Part shown: one piece after another, positions 29,851-38,151 of the stretch
Layout: the number at the start of each line of letters is the position of its first letter
How positions within the stretch are numbered: the stretch's first letter is position 1
Source: a bacterium
Lineage (GTDB): Bacteria > Patescibacteriota > Minisyncoccia > Phycocordibacterales > Phycocordibacteraceae
DNA: 38,205 bases
Direction of reading: 5' to 3'
Assembly: GCA_027311385.1 (NCBI GenBank)
Contig: DAICZA010000002.1
Location: 21,327 to 59,531, forward strand
Program-made: the position numbers and the translations under genes
The notes under the pieces: generated by a model
The model's database searches: none
What the model was told of the DNA's origin: nothing
What the model saw: the letters and a program-made list of their open reading frames with translations, nothing else

Positions 29851-30722
29851 CTACCACCAATCCACCACCATCCGACCACCTCGCGAAGCGGGTGCTGGAC
29901 CGCATTGTTGACGAACACCTCACGCCGCGCCCGCGTTGGGAATTCCTGTTCAAGAACTACTTCTTCTGGAGTCTCGGCGCGCTCGCCGTCGCGCTCGGCG
30001 CGCTCGCTTTCTCGGCGACGCTTTTTGAGATTACGAATGTGGACTGGCGGTTCTCCACGGTGACGCATCCTGATTTCTTGACGTTCTTCCTCGCGGTCGC
30101 GCCGTTCTTCTGGGTTATCGCGCTCGCGCTCTTTCTCCTCATCGGGTACGCGAATATCCGCTCCACCAAGCACGGGTACCGGTATTCGCTTGCCACCCTC
30201 GCCCTTGGCGCGGTGCTGACCTCGCTCGCGCTCGGCAGTATGCTCTACGCGACCGGACTCGGCGGCGCGGTGGACGCGGCCATCGGCGACCATCCGCCGT
30301 TTTATCGCCCCATTATCGCCGCACAGCATTCCTGGTGGCTCGCGCCGGAGCGGGGACTCCTCGGTGGACAAGTGATTCAGGCGGACCCTTCCGGCGCCTC
30401 TTTCACGCTCCGCGATTTCAACGGGCACATCTGGCAGGTGAGCGGGAGCGACCTGCGTACGCCCGACCTTACGGCGGTTGCGCGCGGCGGGACGGTGCGC
30501 GTCGTCGGTGTGCCGACAACGGCGACGAGCACCGCCTTCCATGCGTGCTTCATATTTACCTGGCGGACCAACGGAAAGTTCCCCGGCAGTCAGCTGGCAC
30601 CGTCTTTCACGCTCCATGTCGCCTCAACCAGTGAAAGAGGCGAGGCGGACGCGCGTAGTGAGATATGTAGGGACATCCGTCCTTACCAGCAGCTCCGGAG
30701 TATTGACGAGAACGGCTTATAG
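29847..30722 (+). CDS. Membrane protein, probable anti-sigma factor
   Basis: This 291-residue protein has a cytoplasmic N-terminal stretch of about 38 residues (HLAKRVLDRIVDEHLTPRPR), three membrane helices at about 40-62, 80-105 and 112-138, and an external C-terminal domain with beta strands (GGQVIQADPSGASFTLRDFN). Overlap with the sigma gene suggests it holds the sigma factor at the membrane and releases it on an envelope signal. No zinc anti-sigma HxxxCxxC motif is seen. A strong terminator follows. Confidence 0.65.
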   Translation: MTTTNPPPSDHLAKRVLDRIVDEHLTPRPRWEFLFKNYFFWSLGALAVALGALAFSATLFEITNVDWRFSTVTHPDFLTFFLAVAPFFWVIALALFLLIGYANIRSTKHGYRYSLATLALGAVLTSLALGSMLYATGLGGAVDAAIGDHPPFYRPIIAAQHSWWLAPERGLLGGQVIQADPSGASFTLRDFNGHIWQVSGSDLRTPDLTAVARGGTVRVVGVPTTATSTAFHACFIFTWRTNGKFPGSQLAPSFTLHVASTSERGEADARSEICRDIRPYQQLRSIDENGL

Positions 30723-30778
30723 CCCGCGGACGCCATTTGCGAGCATGGCCCCGCACTCGTAATGCCGGAAATCTGCCG

Positions 30779-30814
30779 AAATCAGCGGCCCCGCTCCGGC
30801 GGGGCCGCTGATTT
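30779..30814 (+). terminator. Strong intrinsic terminator
   Basis: A perfect 16-bp stem AAATCAGCGGCCCCGC/GCGGGGCCGCTGATTT with a TCCG loop and a T-run. Confidence 0.9.
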
Positions 30815-30821
30815 TTTGTAT

Positions 30822-30850
30822 TTGCACCAAGGCCGGAAGGCGCGTATCCT
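30822..30850 (+). promoter_or_regulatory. Leaderless promoter of the VKOR gene
   Basis: TTGCAC (30822-30827), a 17-nt spacer and TATCCT (30845-30850), which ends 6 nt before the ATG at 30857. Both boxes and the spacing are good. Confidence 0.65.
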
Positions 30851-30856
30851 AGCGGC

Positions 30857-31336
30857 ATGAAGCGTCTGGGCGTCGTGGGTATCCTAGCATTGGCCTTCTG
30901 CGGGCTCGCAGATTCGGTTTATCTTATGCAGCACGAATTGAGCGGCACGCCGCTCTTGTGCAATATCCAGAACCTGTCGGGGTGCAATGTTGTCGCGACG
31001 AGCCAGTACTCGCATCTCTTCGGCGTGCCGCTCGCCGGGTACGGCGTTGCGTTTTACAGCATCCTATTCATCCTTGCCGCGCTTGAACTCGTCCTTTTTG
31101 ACCGGTTTCTGCGGCGCGCGCTCCAGGCCGTCGCCGTGGTCGGTATGCTTTCGTCGCTGTATTTCGTCTTTGTACAGGTTTTTTTCATACACGCATTTTG
31201 CATCTACTGCACCGCGTCGGCGCTCATCACGCTTCTCGTCCTGATTCTCGCGAGTGGTATAGAACCGCTGCGGGTTCGCGCCCGCGGCATTTCGCCCGGA
31301 GACCCGCCGCACCTTCCTATGCCGCCTTCGGCATAA
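30857..31336 (+). CDS. Vitamin K epoxide reductase (VKOR) family protein
   Basis: Bacterial VKOR re-oxidises DsbA-like thioredoxins using quinones, driving disulfide formation outside the cytoplasm. The 159-residue protein has four membrane helices, the loop cysteines C35 and C43 (LLCNIQNLSGCN) and the active-site C115-IY-C118 (HAFCIYCTAS). A thioredoxin-like partner is not in the window. The start is supported by a strong leaderless promoter. The bactofilin-like gene follows after 8 nt. Confidence 0.93.
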   Translation: MKRLGVVGILALAFCGLADSVYLMQHELSGTPLLCNIQNLSGCNVVATSQYSHLFGVPLAGYGVAFYSILFILAALELVLFDRFLRRALQAVAVVGMLSSLYFVFVQVFFIHAFCIYCTASALITLLVLILASGIEPLRVRARGISPGDPPHLPMPPSA

Positions 31337-31344
31337 ACCACGCT

Positions 31345-32508
31345 ATGCAACGGATACTTTTCGCCGCACTCGTTTTCCTCCTCGTGCCGGCGGGCGCTTT
31401 TGCCGCGCCCGCGCCCGCGTCGTTTATGGTCGGCCGTTCGCTCATCGCGGCGAGCTCCTCGCCGGGGAACGCATATGCCGCGGGCGTCTCGGTCGTGCTT
31501 ACTGCGCCGGTCGCGGGCGATTTCTCGGCGCTCGGCGGTTCCGTTATTACGGCGGCACCGGTGTCCGGGGACGACCTGTTATTCGGCGGCTCGGTTAGTT
31601 CGCGCGCGAATGTGGCAGGGGACCTCCGCGCGGTCGGCGGGAGCATTGATATTGAAGAACCGGTCGGGGGCGATCTTGCCGCGTGCGGGTACGACGTGTA
31701 CGATTCCGGCCGCTTGGGCGGAAACGTGTTTATCGTCGCCGCGAATACAACGCTCGCCAACGGCGCCGCAGGGCCGGTCACCTTGTACGGCAACAACGTC
31801 TCGCTTGCCGGCGATTTCGGCGCCGACGTGACCGTTGTGGCGAGCGGCCGCCTGTCGCTTGCGGCGAGCACCACGATACGCGGCGCGCTCTCGTACCAAT
31901 CGCCGCTTCCCGCCGACATCCCCGCGTCGGTGCGTGTGACAAACGGCATCCACTACACCAGCGCGTCGTACCTGCCGGACGTCGGCGCCTCGCGCATCCT
32001 CGCGCTCGTGAGTATGGGATTCTTCCTCTTCGCGCGCATTCTTGGTGCGCTCATCCTCGCCGGCCTTCTCGCCGGACTATTCCCGAAACTCGCCGAAGCG
32101 ATCGTTCGGCGTTCTGGTGCGAAGCCGCGCGGCATCCTCCTCACCACACTGCTCGGATTTGCGATACTCGTCGCGACGCCGGTTCTGCTGATTCCGCTTT
32201 CGCTCACGTTCGTCGGCATCGGTCTCGCACTCTTGCTCTTCATCCTGTACGCACTTTTGGCGCTCCTCGCCGTCATATACGCCGGTATCCTCCTCGGGTG
32301 CCTGTTCGCGCGCCGCGTGGCGCGGCGCGATACGGTGCTGTGGCATGACGGCGCGGTCGGTATGCTTATTCTCTCGCTCATCGCATTTGTCCCCTTCATC
32401 GGATTCCTCATTGCGCTCCTGCTGGCGCTCTTCTCGGCGGGTGCGCTCCTCCAGATATTCTTCCATTTCGCGTTTCCGCGCGAAGAGAACACGCCGGAAA
32501 TGCTATAG
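31345..32508 (+). CDS. Polymer-forming (bactofilin-like) membrane protein
   Basis: This 387-residue protein has a signal peptide (1-21, ending AGAFAA), then short beta repeats of the bactofilin/polymer-forming type (VAGDFSALGGSVITAAPVSG, NVAGDLRAVGGSIDIEEPVG) to about residue 190, then four or so membrane helices from about 215 to 380. It probably forms an external beta-solenoid anchored in the membrane and may shape or line the cell envelope. It is co-transcribed with the VKOR gene. Confidence 0.75.
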   Translation: MQRILFAALVFLLVPAGAFAAPAPASFMVGRSLIAASSSPGNAYAAGVSVVLTAPVAGDFSALGGSVITAAPVSGDDLLFGGSVSSRANVAGDLRAVGGSIDIEEPVGGDLAACGYDVYDSGRLGGNVFIVAANTTLANGAAGPVTLYGNNVSLAGDFGADVTVVASGRLSLAASTTIRGALSYQSPLPADIPASVRVTNGIHYTSASYLPDVGASRILALVSMGFFLFARILGALILAGLLAGLFPKLAEAIVRRSGAKPRGILLTTLLGFAILVATPVLLIPLSLTFVGIGLALLLFILYALLALLAVIYAGILLGCLFARRVARRDTVLWHDGAVGMLILSLIAFVPFIGFLIALLLALFSAGALLQIFFHFAFPREENTPEML

Positions 32509-32509
32509 T
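32502..32509 (+). promoter_or_regulatory. -10 box of nth, near-leaderless
   Basis: TGC-TATAGT (TATAGT at 32504-32509) ends 7 nt before the nth ATG. It overlaps the stop codon of the upstream gene. Confidence 0.5.
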
Positions 32510-32516
32510 GGCGCGC

Positions 32517-33179
32517 ATGGCAAAGCCTGAAGAACGAAAGAAGCGCGCGCAAAAGATTGTCGCGTATTTGAAAAAGGCGTATCCGACTCCGGAGAGCGAA
32601 CTGCAGCACACGACGCCGTTCCAGTTTCTCGCGGCCGTCATCCTCTCGGCGCAGTGCACCGACAAAGCGGTGAATAAGCTCACGGCGACGCTGTTCAAGA
32701 AATACAAAACGCCGAAAGAGTTCGCAGAGGCGGACCCGGCACTGTTTGCGGAAGAAATTTCTTCCATTCCGTTTTTCCGCAACAAGGCGAAGGCCATTAT
32801 CGGCGCGGCGCGGGAGATAGAGGCGCGGCACGGCGGCGCCGTGCCGCGCACCGAGCGTGAGCTCGTCGCCCTCCCGGGCGTGGGCTACAAAACCGCGCAC
32901 GTCATTCTCGGCGAACTCTTTGACGTGTGGGAGGGCATCGCGACCGACACGCACGTGAAGCGGTTCGCGAAGCGCTTTGACCTGACCGACCAGAGTGACC
33001 TCACGAAAATTTCTAAAGACCTGGAAGTGCTCCTTCCGAAGAATGACTGGAAATACGTGAACAACGGCCTCGTGCTCTACGGCCGGTATGTGTGCCCGGC
33101 GCGTCCGCACGACTGCGCCGACCACCCGCTCACCAAACTCTGGCCGCCCGCCGCACTCCGGTGGCCGAAGGCGAAGTAG
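32517..33179 (+). CDS. nth: Endonuclease III-like DNA glycosylase, cluster cysteines partly lost
   Basis: Endonuclease III removes oxidised pyrimidines from DNA and nicks the site. The 220-residue protein has the helix-hairpin-helix LPGVGYKTA with catalytic K125 and the aspartate D144 (TDTHVKRF). The usual 4Fe-4S motif C-x6-C-x2-C-x5-C is reduced to C193 and C200; the third and fourth cysteines are missing (CPARPHDCADHPLTKLW). It may have lost the cluster. The ATG at 32517 fits the -10 box. mutY follows 2 nt after its stop. Confidence 0.92.
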   Translation: MAKPEERKKRAQKIVAYLKKAYPTPESELQHTTPFQFLAAVILSAQCTDKAVNKLTATLFKKYKTPKEFAEADPALFAEEISSIPFFRNKAKAIIGAAREIEARHGGAVPRTERELVALPGVGYKTAHVILGELFDVWEGIATDTHVKRFAKRFDLTDQSDLTKISKDLEVLLPKNDWKYVNNGLVLYGRYVCPARPHDCADHPLTKLWPPAALRWPKAK

Positions 33180-33181
33180 GT

Positions 33182-33985
33182 ATGAGGGGACGTGCGGCAG
33201 ATTTCCGGAGAATCGTTCGGGCGTATTACAAAAAGCACGGACGGCACGATTTACCGTGGCGGAAGACGAAAGATGCGTATACCATCCTCGTGTCGGAAGT
33301 GATGCTCCAGCAAACGCAGGTGGAGCGCGTGATTCCGTTTTATACGAAGTTCCTCAAGCAATTCCCGACGGCGAAGTCGCTCGCCGCCGCGCCGCTCTCC
33401 GCGGTGCTGAAAGCATGGCAAGGGCTCGGCTACAACCGCCGGGCGAAAATGCTCCATCAGGCCGCGAAGGAGTTGGGAACGCGGAGAGAACTGTCGGTAG
33501 AAGAACTGGAGAAACTGCCGGGCGTGGGTCCCTACACTGCGCGCGCCGTCGCCGCGTTTGCGTACAATCAGGATGTCATCTTCGTAGAAACAAACATCCG
33601 GACTGTTATTATTCACCACTTCTTTCCAAAAAAGAAGAAAGTTTCAGATACAGAAATAGAGAAGATTCTCACGCAGGCGTTCCCGAAAGGGAAGTCCCGC
33701 CAGTGGTACAGCGCGCTTATGGATTACGGCGCCTCTCTGAAGCGCGGCGGCGTCTCGCACAATGCGCGAAGCACAACGCACACGAAGCAGTCAACGTTTG
33801 CCGGCTCGCTGCGCGAAGCGCGCGGCGCCATCTTGCGCGAGCTTGCCCGAGGCGGTGCACCGCGTACGCGTGTAGTGGGCTTGCTCGGCGCCGCGCGCCG
33901 GGGACAGGTTGCTGACGCCGTGACGGCGCTCCAAGCGGAGGGGCTCGTGCGCGTGCGAGGGAATCGCGTTACTCTCGCCGACTAA
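33182..33985 (+). CDS. mutY: A/G-specific adenine glycosylase-like protein, minimal form
   Basis: MutY removes adenine mispaired with 8-oxoguanine. The 267-residue protein has SEVMLQQTQVERV with E39 and the helix-hairpin-helix LPGVGPYTARAVAAFA. The usual catalytic aspartate position reads VETNIR, with E136. There is no 4Fe-4S cysteine set and no NUDIX-like C-terminal domain. Instead a basic region and a winged-helix-like tail (ARGAILRELARGG ... AVTALQAEGLVRVRG) are present. Start 33182 follows the nth stop by 2 nt, so both repair genes form an operon. Confidence 0.85.
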   Translation: MRGRAADFRRIVRAYYKKHGRHDLPWRKTKDAYTILVSEVMLQQTQVERVIPFYTKFLKQFPTAKSLAAAPLSAVLKAWQGLGYNRRAKMLHQAAKELGTRRELSVEELEKLPGVGPYTARAVAAFAYNQDVIFVETNIRTVIIHHFFPKKKKVSDTEIEKILTQAFPKGKSRQWYSALMDYGASLKRGGVSHNARSTTHTKQSTFAGSLREARGAILRELARGGAPRTRVVGLLGAARRGQVADAVTALQAEGLVRVRGNRVTLAD

Positions 33986-34046
33986 CCCCGTTAGAGACTG
34001 GAACTTGGAAAGTTCCGGCTCGTCGTAGCGAGCGTCTCTAACGGGG
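33986..34046. repeat. CCCCG...CGGGG palindrome between convergent stops
   Basis: Perfect 13-bp arms CCCCGTTAGAGAC (33986-33998) and GTCTCTAACGGGG (34034-34046) enclose two smaller hairpins, GGAACTT/AAGTTCC and GCTCG/CGAGC. It exactly fills the space between the mutY TAA and the TAG of the reverse-strand MFS gene. It may act as a bidirectional transcription end without T-runs. Confidence 0.75.
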
Positions 34047-35201
34047 CTAACGAAAATCTCTGATAAGCAGCGTGGCTCCCGCGCCGGCGAGCATAATGAA
34101 TCCGCCGGTAAGAAGGAAGAGGAGCTGATACGTACCGAAAAAGAGAATACTGCTGCCGACGACAGGCGCGAGGAGGCTCGCGACAGGCCAGACGCCGCGG
34201 AAGACGCTGATGGAATTGACGTCCCGCTCCGAAACGCGGCGGAAGAAATGCCCCTCGGTCATACTCTCAATGAGTGCCGAACCGACTCGGGAACAGACGA
34301 GGATGACGACAATGACCGCGATGGGTGTCGCCGGTGTGAGGAGAGAAAGCGACGCAAGAGAAGCGCCGGCGATGAGAAACCCGGCGAGCAGCATTTCTTT
34401 ATCGCCGAGCACTGTGTCGGCAATCCATCCGGCCGGGTACTCAATGAGTACGTAGGGAATGAGCATCAGCGAGAACATCCAGCCGAGACTTGACCAAGGA
34501 ATGCCGAGCACCGCGTGGAGATACGCAGGGACGTAGAGCGGCGCCCAGCTATAGAAGGAGTAGAGGATAAGGTGCCCAAACGTGACGGCCGCGAGGTCGC
34601 GGTCGTGCAGGATACAGGTGAGCGTATCCCGCAGGTGGGAGAGCTTGGGCGGCACGCCGGTCGGAAGCCGTTTGGTCGCGAAAAGGACGATGAACGGGAC
34701 GAGTGCGGCGCTACTGGCGAGGAACACGCGCCCGTAGGCGTCGGAATTAACGAGAAGCGCGCCCATAAGAAGCGGCGATATGAGCGAAGCGACATTCCAC
34801 GCTGTGGTGAAGCGCGTCCGCACGCGTCCGGTCGTCCCTTCTTCGGCGACGGTCGCTTCCAGAAGGAGGTCCAGTTCATACGCAAGGAGCGGCTCAAGCG
34901 AGATGGACAGGGCGATAAGGAAGGGAGCCACGAGAGCGCCGGGCGCCACCGCAAGAGCGAAGAGCATCGCCGATTCCAGGAGGGCGAACGTCAGGGCGAT
35001 TCGCTGGATGCCGAAGCGGCCGACGAGCTGCGGCATAAGCGGGAACAGTATGATGGCGACAAGCGCGCCGCCGGATATCACGAGGCCGGTGTAGGCCATC
35101 GGCATAAAGGTGGAGAGGTAGGGGAGCAGAATGTAGGCCGTGAGCGCAGAGAACAGCGCGAAAAAGAAATTCCCGGTGTAGATGATGGTGCGCGGCCGCA
35201 T
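34047..35201 (-). CDS. Major facilitator superfamily transporter
   Basis: This 384-residue protein has 12 predicted membrane helices in two halves, with short basic cytoplasmic loops (ATKRLPTGVPPKLSHLRDTL in the middle). The substrate cannot be told; the fold suggests secondary transport such as efflux. Start 35201 (MRPRTIIYTG) is preferred over 35219 because a -10 box (TGC-TATGCT) lies 8 nt upstream of it. The stop codon abuts a palindromic element. Confidence 0.85.
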   Translation of the reverse strand: MRPRTIIYTGNFFFALFSALTAYILLPYLSTFMPMAYTGLVISGGALVAIILFPLMPQLVGRFGIQRIALTFALLESAMLFALAVAPGALVAPFLIALSISLEPLLAYELDLLLEATVAEEGTTGRVRTRFTTAWNVASLISPLLMGALLVNSDAYGRVFLASSAALVPFIVLFATKRLPTGVPPKLSHLRDTLTCILHDRDLAAVTFGHLILYSFYSWAPLYVPAYLHAVLGIPWSSLGWMFSLMLIPYVLIEYPAGWIADTVLGDKEMLLAGFLIAGASLASLSLLTPATPIAVIVVILVCSRVGSALIESMTEGHFFRRVSERDVNSISVFRGVWPVASLLAPVVGSSILFFGTYQLLFLLTGGFIMLAGAGATLLIRDFR

Positions 35202-35209
35202 TGTCCACG

Positions 35210-35215
35210 AGCATA
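35210..35215 (-). promoter_or_regulatory. -10 box of the MFS gene
   Basis: TATGCT on the reverse strand, with an upstream TG (extended -10), ends 8 nt before the ATG at 35201. Confidence 0.4.
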
Positions 35216-35310
35216 GCACAGCAGTTATGCACTGCGGGTGCTGGCGAAGCCGGAAAAGCGCGCCATACTGAAACGAGCGGCATTCCCGCGTTTACTATTT
35301 TTTCACCACT

Positions 35311-35733
35311 ATGAACCACCGTATCCTTCGTGAAATAGCGAAAATAGGCGTCGGGCTCGTCATCGCGGACATCGTCTGCGGTATCTGGCTCGCGAGCGCC
35401 GGATTCTTCCCGCTCACTATCCTCGGCGTGACGTGGAGCACGAGCATCCTCGGGCCGGGCATCATCTTTGATCTCGCCCTCATCATCCTTCTCGCCCATT
35501 ACGGCTGGAGTATGAAGCTCCCCATCACGTCTCCGAGCGAACGAGCGTTGCTCAATATCGCCGGAACCGTCTTCCTGGTGGTTGCGCTCGCTCACCTGCT
35601 CCGCGTCGCGTTCAATTGGAATTTGATCCTCGGCGGCGCAGTGGTCCCGCTCTGGGTCTCGTGGCTCGGCGTCTTCATTGCTGGATACCTCTCGTATTCC
35701 AGCTTCCACTTCGCACGGCGCCGGCGCGCATAA
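35311..35733 (+). CDS. Four-helix membrane protein, unknown
   Basis: This 140-residue protein has four predicted membrane helices at about 10-30, 42-65, 82-102 and 108-130, and a basic C-terminus (HFARRRRA). No family is recognised with confidence. It precedes the P-type ATPase gene by 14 nt, but that gene has its own -10 box in the gap, so co-transcription is only partial. A link to the pump is possible. Confidence 0.6.
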   Translation: MNHRILREIAKIGVGLVIADIVCGIWLASAGFFPLTILGVTWSTSILGPGIIFDLALIILLAHYGWSMKLPITSPSERALLNIAGTVFLVVALAHLLRVAFNWNLILGGAVVPLWVSWLGVFIAGYLSYSSFHFARRRRA

Positions 35734-35735
35734 GG

Positions 35736-35741
35736 TAGAAT
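35736..35741 (+). promoter_or_regulatory. -10 box of leaderless ATPase promoter
   Basis: TAGAAT ends 6 nt before the ATG at 35748, predicting a leaderless mRNA. Confidence 0.45.
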
Positions 35742-35747
35742 GGGCGG

Positions 35748-38117
35748 ATGACGGGACTTTCATCGGCGGAAGCCGCACGGCGGCTCGCACAGTACGGCCC
35801 GAATGAAATAAGCGAAAAGAAAGTAGGCGAGTTCACCAAGCTCGTCCGGGCGCTCGTGTCGCCCGCGTCGCTGATGCTCGTTGCGGCATCGGCGCTTTCG
35901 TTCTATATCGGCCGTCAGTTTGACGGTTCGTTCATCCTCGCCCTGCTCCTTCTCAATATCGGTATGGCGCTCTGGCACGGGCACAAAGCCGACAGTGCGC
36001 TGGAAGAGCTCCGCTCCCAGCTCTCGGTGCAGGCGAAAGTGATGCGCGACGGCGCCTGGAAGAGTGTGCCGTCGCGGGAGCTCGTCGTGGGAGACGAAAT
36101 CGCCTGCGGCGTCGGCATCCTTGTGCCCGCCGACACGCGCGTAGAGACGGCGGTGAATTTGGAAATCAACGAGGCGGTCTTGACCGGCGAGTCATTGCCG
36201 AAGGAGAAGAAAGCGGGAGATACGGCCTACTCCGGCTCAGTCGTCGCGACCGGCAATTTCACCGGCACCGTGACGGCAATCGGCAACGACGCATTCTTCG
36301 GCAAAATCGCCGCTTCGGCCAAGGAAGGGAAGCGCGCATCGCTTATGGAGCGCGACATTCTCTCCATTTCGCGCTACCTCATCATTGCGAGCATCATCGC
36401 CATCATCATCCTGACCATCGTCTTCCTCGTTGACGGCCAGCCGCTCGCCGACATCCTCATTCTGGACCTCTCGCTTCTCATCGCCGGCATCCCGGTATCG
36501 CTGCCAACCGTGATGACGCTTATTATTTCCATCGGCGCGCTCGCGGTCGCAAGCAAGAAGGCGCTCGTGCGACGGCTGGAAGCGCTTGAGGACTTCGCGA
36601 ACGTCACCCTGCTACTCACCGATAAGACCGGCACGCTCACCGAGAATAAGATTTCGGTTGAACGCATCCACGCGTACGCCCCGTTCTCCGCGGGCGACGT
36701 GCTCGCGTACGCGGGCGCGGCGGCATCCGCTGATACTGACAGCGCGATTGACCGTGCGATCGCCGACCGTGCGGGAGACGCTCGCCTGGCGTACCGCATT
36801 GTGCAGTCGGTCCCGGGCGATTCGGTGCGCAAACGCAGTACCTCGCTTCTGGAGCGTGACGGCGTACCGTACCTGGTTGCGCTCGGCTCGCCGCCGGCTG
36901 TTATGCCGTTGTGTACCTCCAGCGCCGATATCGCCGATGCCGTCCGCCGGGACATTGAGGATGCCGCGAAGGACGGTTCTCGCGCCATCGCCATCGCGCT
37001 CAAAAAAGCCCCGGGCGGCATTGATGACGAGAAGGGGATGACCTTTATCGGCGTCCTCGTTCTTGCCGACCCCTTGCGCACTGATGCGAAGGAGACGCTC
37101 GCGTTCCTCAAGCAAGAGGGCGTGGATGCGATTATGGTGACCGGCGACACGAAAGAGACCGCGACGCACGTCGCGGCAATTCTCGGAATCCAGGGCGCGG
37201 TCATTAGTCCCAAGGATACCGACTTCACACAGCTTCCCGCCGACGTGTTTGCGACGACGGCCGCTTTCGCCGAAGTGATGCCGGAGGATAAACTCGCGCT
37301 TGTGACGCGCGCGCAGGGTTCGTACATCGTCGCCGCGACCGGCGACGGCGTGAACGACTTGCCGGCGGTCCACAAGGCCGATGTCGGCATCGCAGTTGCG
37401 AACGCGGTGGATGCCTTGAAGGGAACCGCCGACCTCGTTCTCTTGGCTCCGGGCATTGACGTGTTGCAGACTGCGCTCGTGGAAGCGCGGAAGATATTCT
37501 TCCGCCTGTACAATTATTCCGTCTACCGCATCTCCGAGAGTTTCCGGCTCATCGTGACGGCGCTCGTGCTCGGCATCATCATCAAGGGATTCCCGCTCAC
37601 GCCGGTGGAGATTATTTTGCTTGCGTTCTTGAACGACATTCCCATCATTACGCTCGCCTTTGACCGCGTGAAGCGCGCCGACCGTCCCGCCGACCTCGCG
37701 CCGCGGGAACGCTTCATGCTCGGCACGACCTTCGGTATGGTCGGTGTCGCCAACAGTCTCTGTCTGTATTTCCTGCTTGCCGATGTCATTCATTTGCCGC
37801 TTGCGGCGGTCCAGACGGCGTTCTTCCTGAAGCTCACCGTCTCGGGGCATATGCTCATCTACGTTGCGCACACCCGCGAGCGGTGGTGGCGCTTTCTGCC
37901 GGCGAAGAGCGTCATCCTCGCGACGACGGTCACGCAAGCTATTGCGACCGGACTCGCGGTCGCCGGCGTGTTTGTGGCGCCCATCTCGCCGTTCCTCGCG
38001 CTCTTCGTGTGGATTTGGACGGCTTTCTGGATGCAGGTGAGCGAGGCGGCGAAGAGTCTGCCGTTCATAACCACCGGCGCAACCGTGCGCCCCGCGCGCA
38101 TCCCCGCGGCGGCGTAG
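35748..38117 (+). CDS. P-type ATPase, type III (proton pump-like)
   Basis: This 789-residue pump uses ATP to move cations across the membrane. It shows the actuator motif TGES (146-149), PVSLP in M4 (249-253), the phosphorylation site DKTGTLT with D292, and GDGVNDLPAVHKADVGIAV in the P domain. There is no CPx metal motif and no N-terminal metal-binding domain. The short N-terminus, the spacing and the LNDIPIITLAFDRV segment match plasma-membrane H+-ATPases (type IIIA). Proton export that builds a membrane potential is the likely role; the ion is inferred from homology. Confidence 0.9.
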   Translation: MTGLSSAEAARRLAQYGPNEISEKKVGEFTKLVRALVSPASLMLVAASALSFYIGRQFDGSFILALLLLNIGMALWHGHKADSALEELRSQLSVQAKVMRDGAWKSVPSRELVVGDEIACGVGILVPADTRVETAVNLEINEAVLTGESLPKEKKAGDTAYSGSVVATGNFTGTVTAIGNDAFFGKIAASAKEGKRASLMERDILSISRYLIIASIIAIIILTIVFLVDGQPLADILILDLSLLIAGIPVSLPTVMTLIISIGALAVASKKALVRRLEALEDFANVTLLLTDKTGTLTENKISVERIHAYAPFSAGDVLAYAGAAASADTDSAIDRAIADRAGDARLAYRIVQSVPGDSVRKRSTSLLERDGVPYLVALGSPPAVMPLCTSSADIADAVRRDIEDAAKDGSRAIAIALKKAPGGIDDEKGMTFIGVLVLADPLRTDAKETLAFLKQEGVDAIMVTGDTKETATHVAAILGIQGAVISPKDTDFTQLPADVFATTAAFAEVMPEDKLALVTRAQGSYIVAATGDGVNDLPAVHKADVGIAVANAVDALKGTADLVLLAPGIDVLQTALVEARKIFFRLYNYSVYRISESFRLIVTALVLGIIIKGFPLTPVEIILLAFLNDIPIITLAFDRVKRADRPADLAPRERFMLGTTFGMVGVANSLCLYFLLADVIHLPLAAVQTAFFLKLTVSGHMLIYVAHTRERWWRFLPAKSVILATTVTQAIATGLAVAGVFVAPISPFLALFVWIWTAFWMQVSEAAKSLPFITTGATVRPARIPAAA

Positions 38118-38132
38118 CCGTATGAAAAACGC

Positions 38133-38151
38133 GGCTCGCCTCTGGCGAGCC
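38133..38151 (+). terminator. Hairpin after the ATPase gene
   Basis: GGCTCGCC/GGCGAGCC with a TCT loop lies 16 nt after the stop. No T-run follows, so it is a weak terminator candidate. The last 54 nt of the window show no supported feature. Confidence 0.4.
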
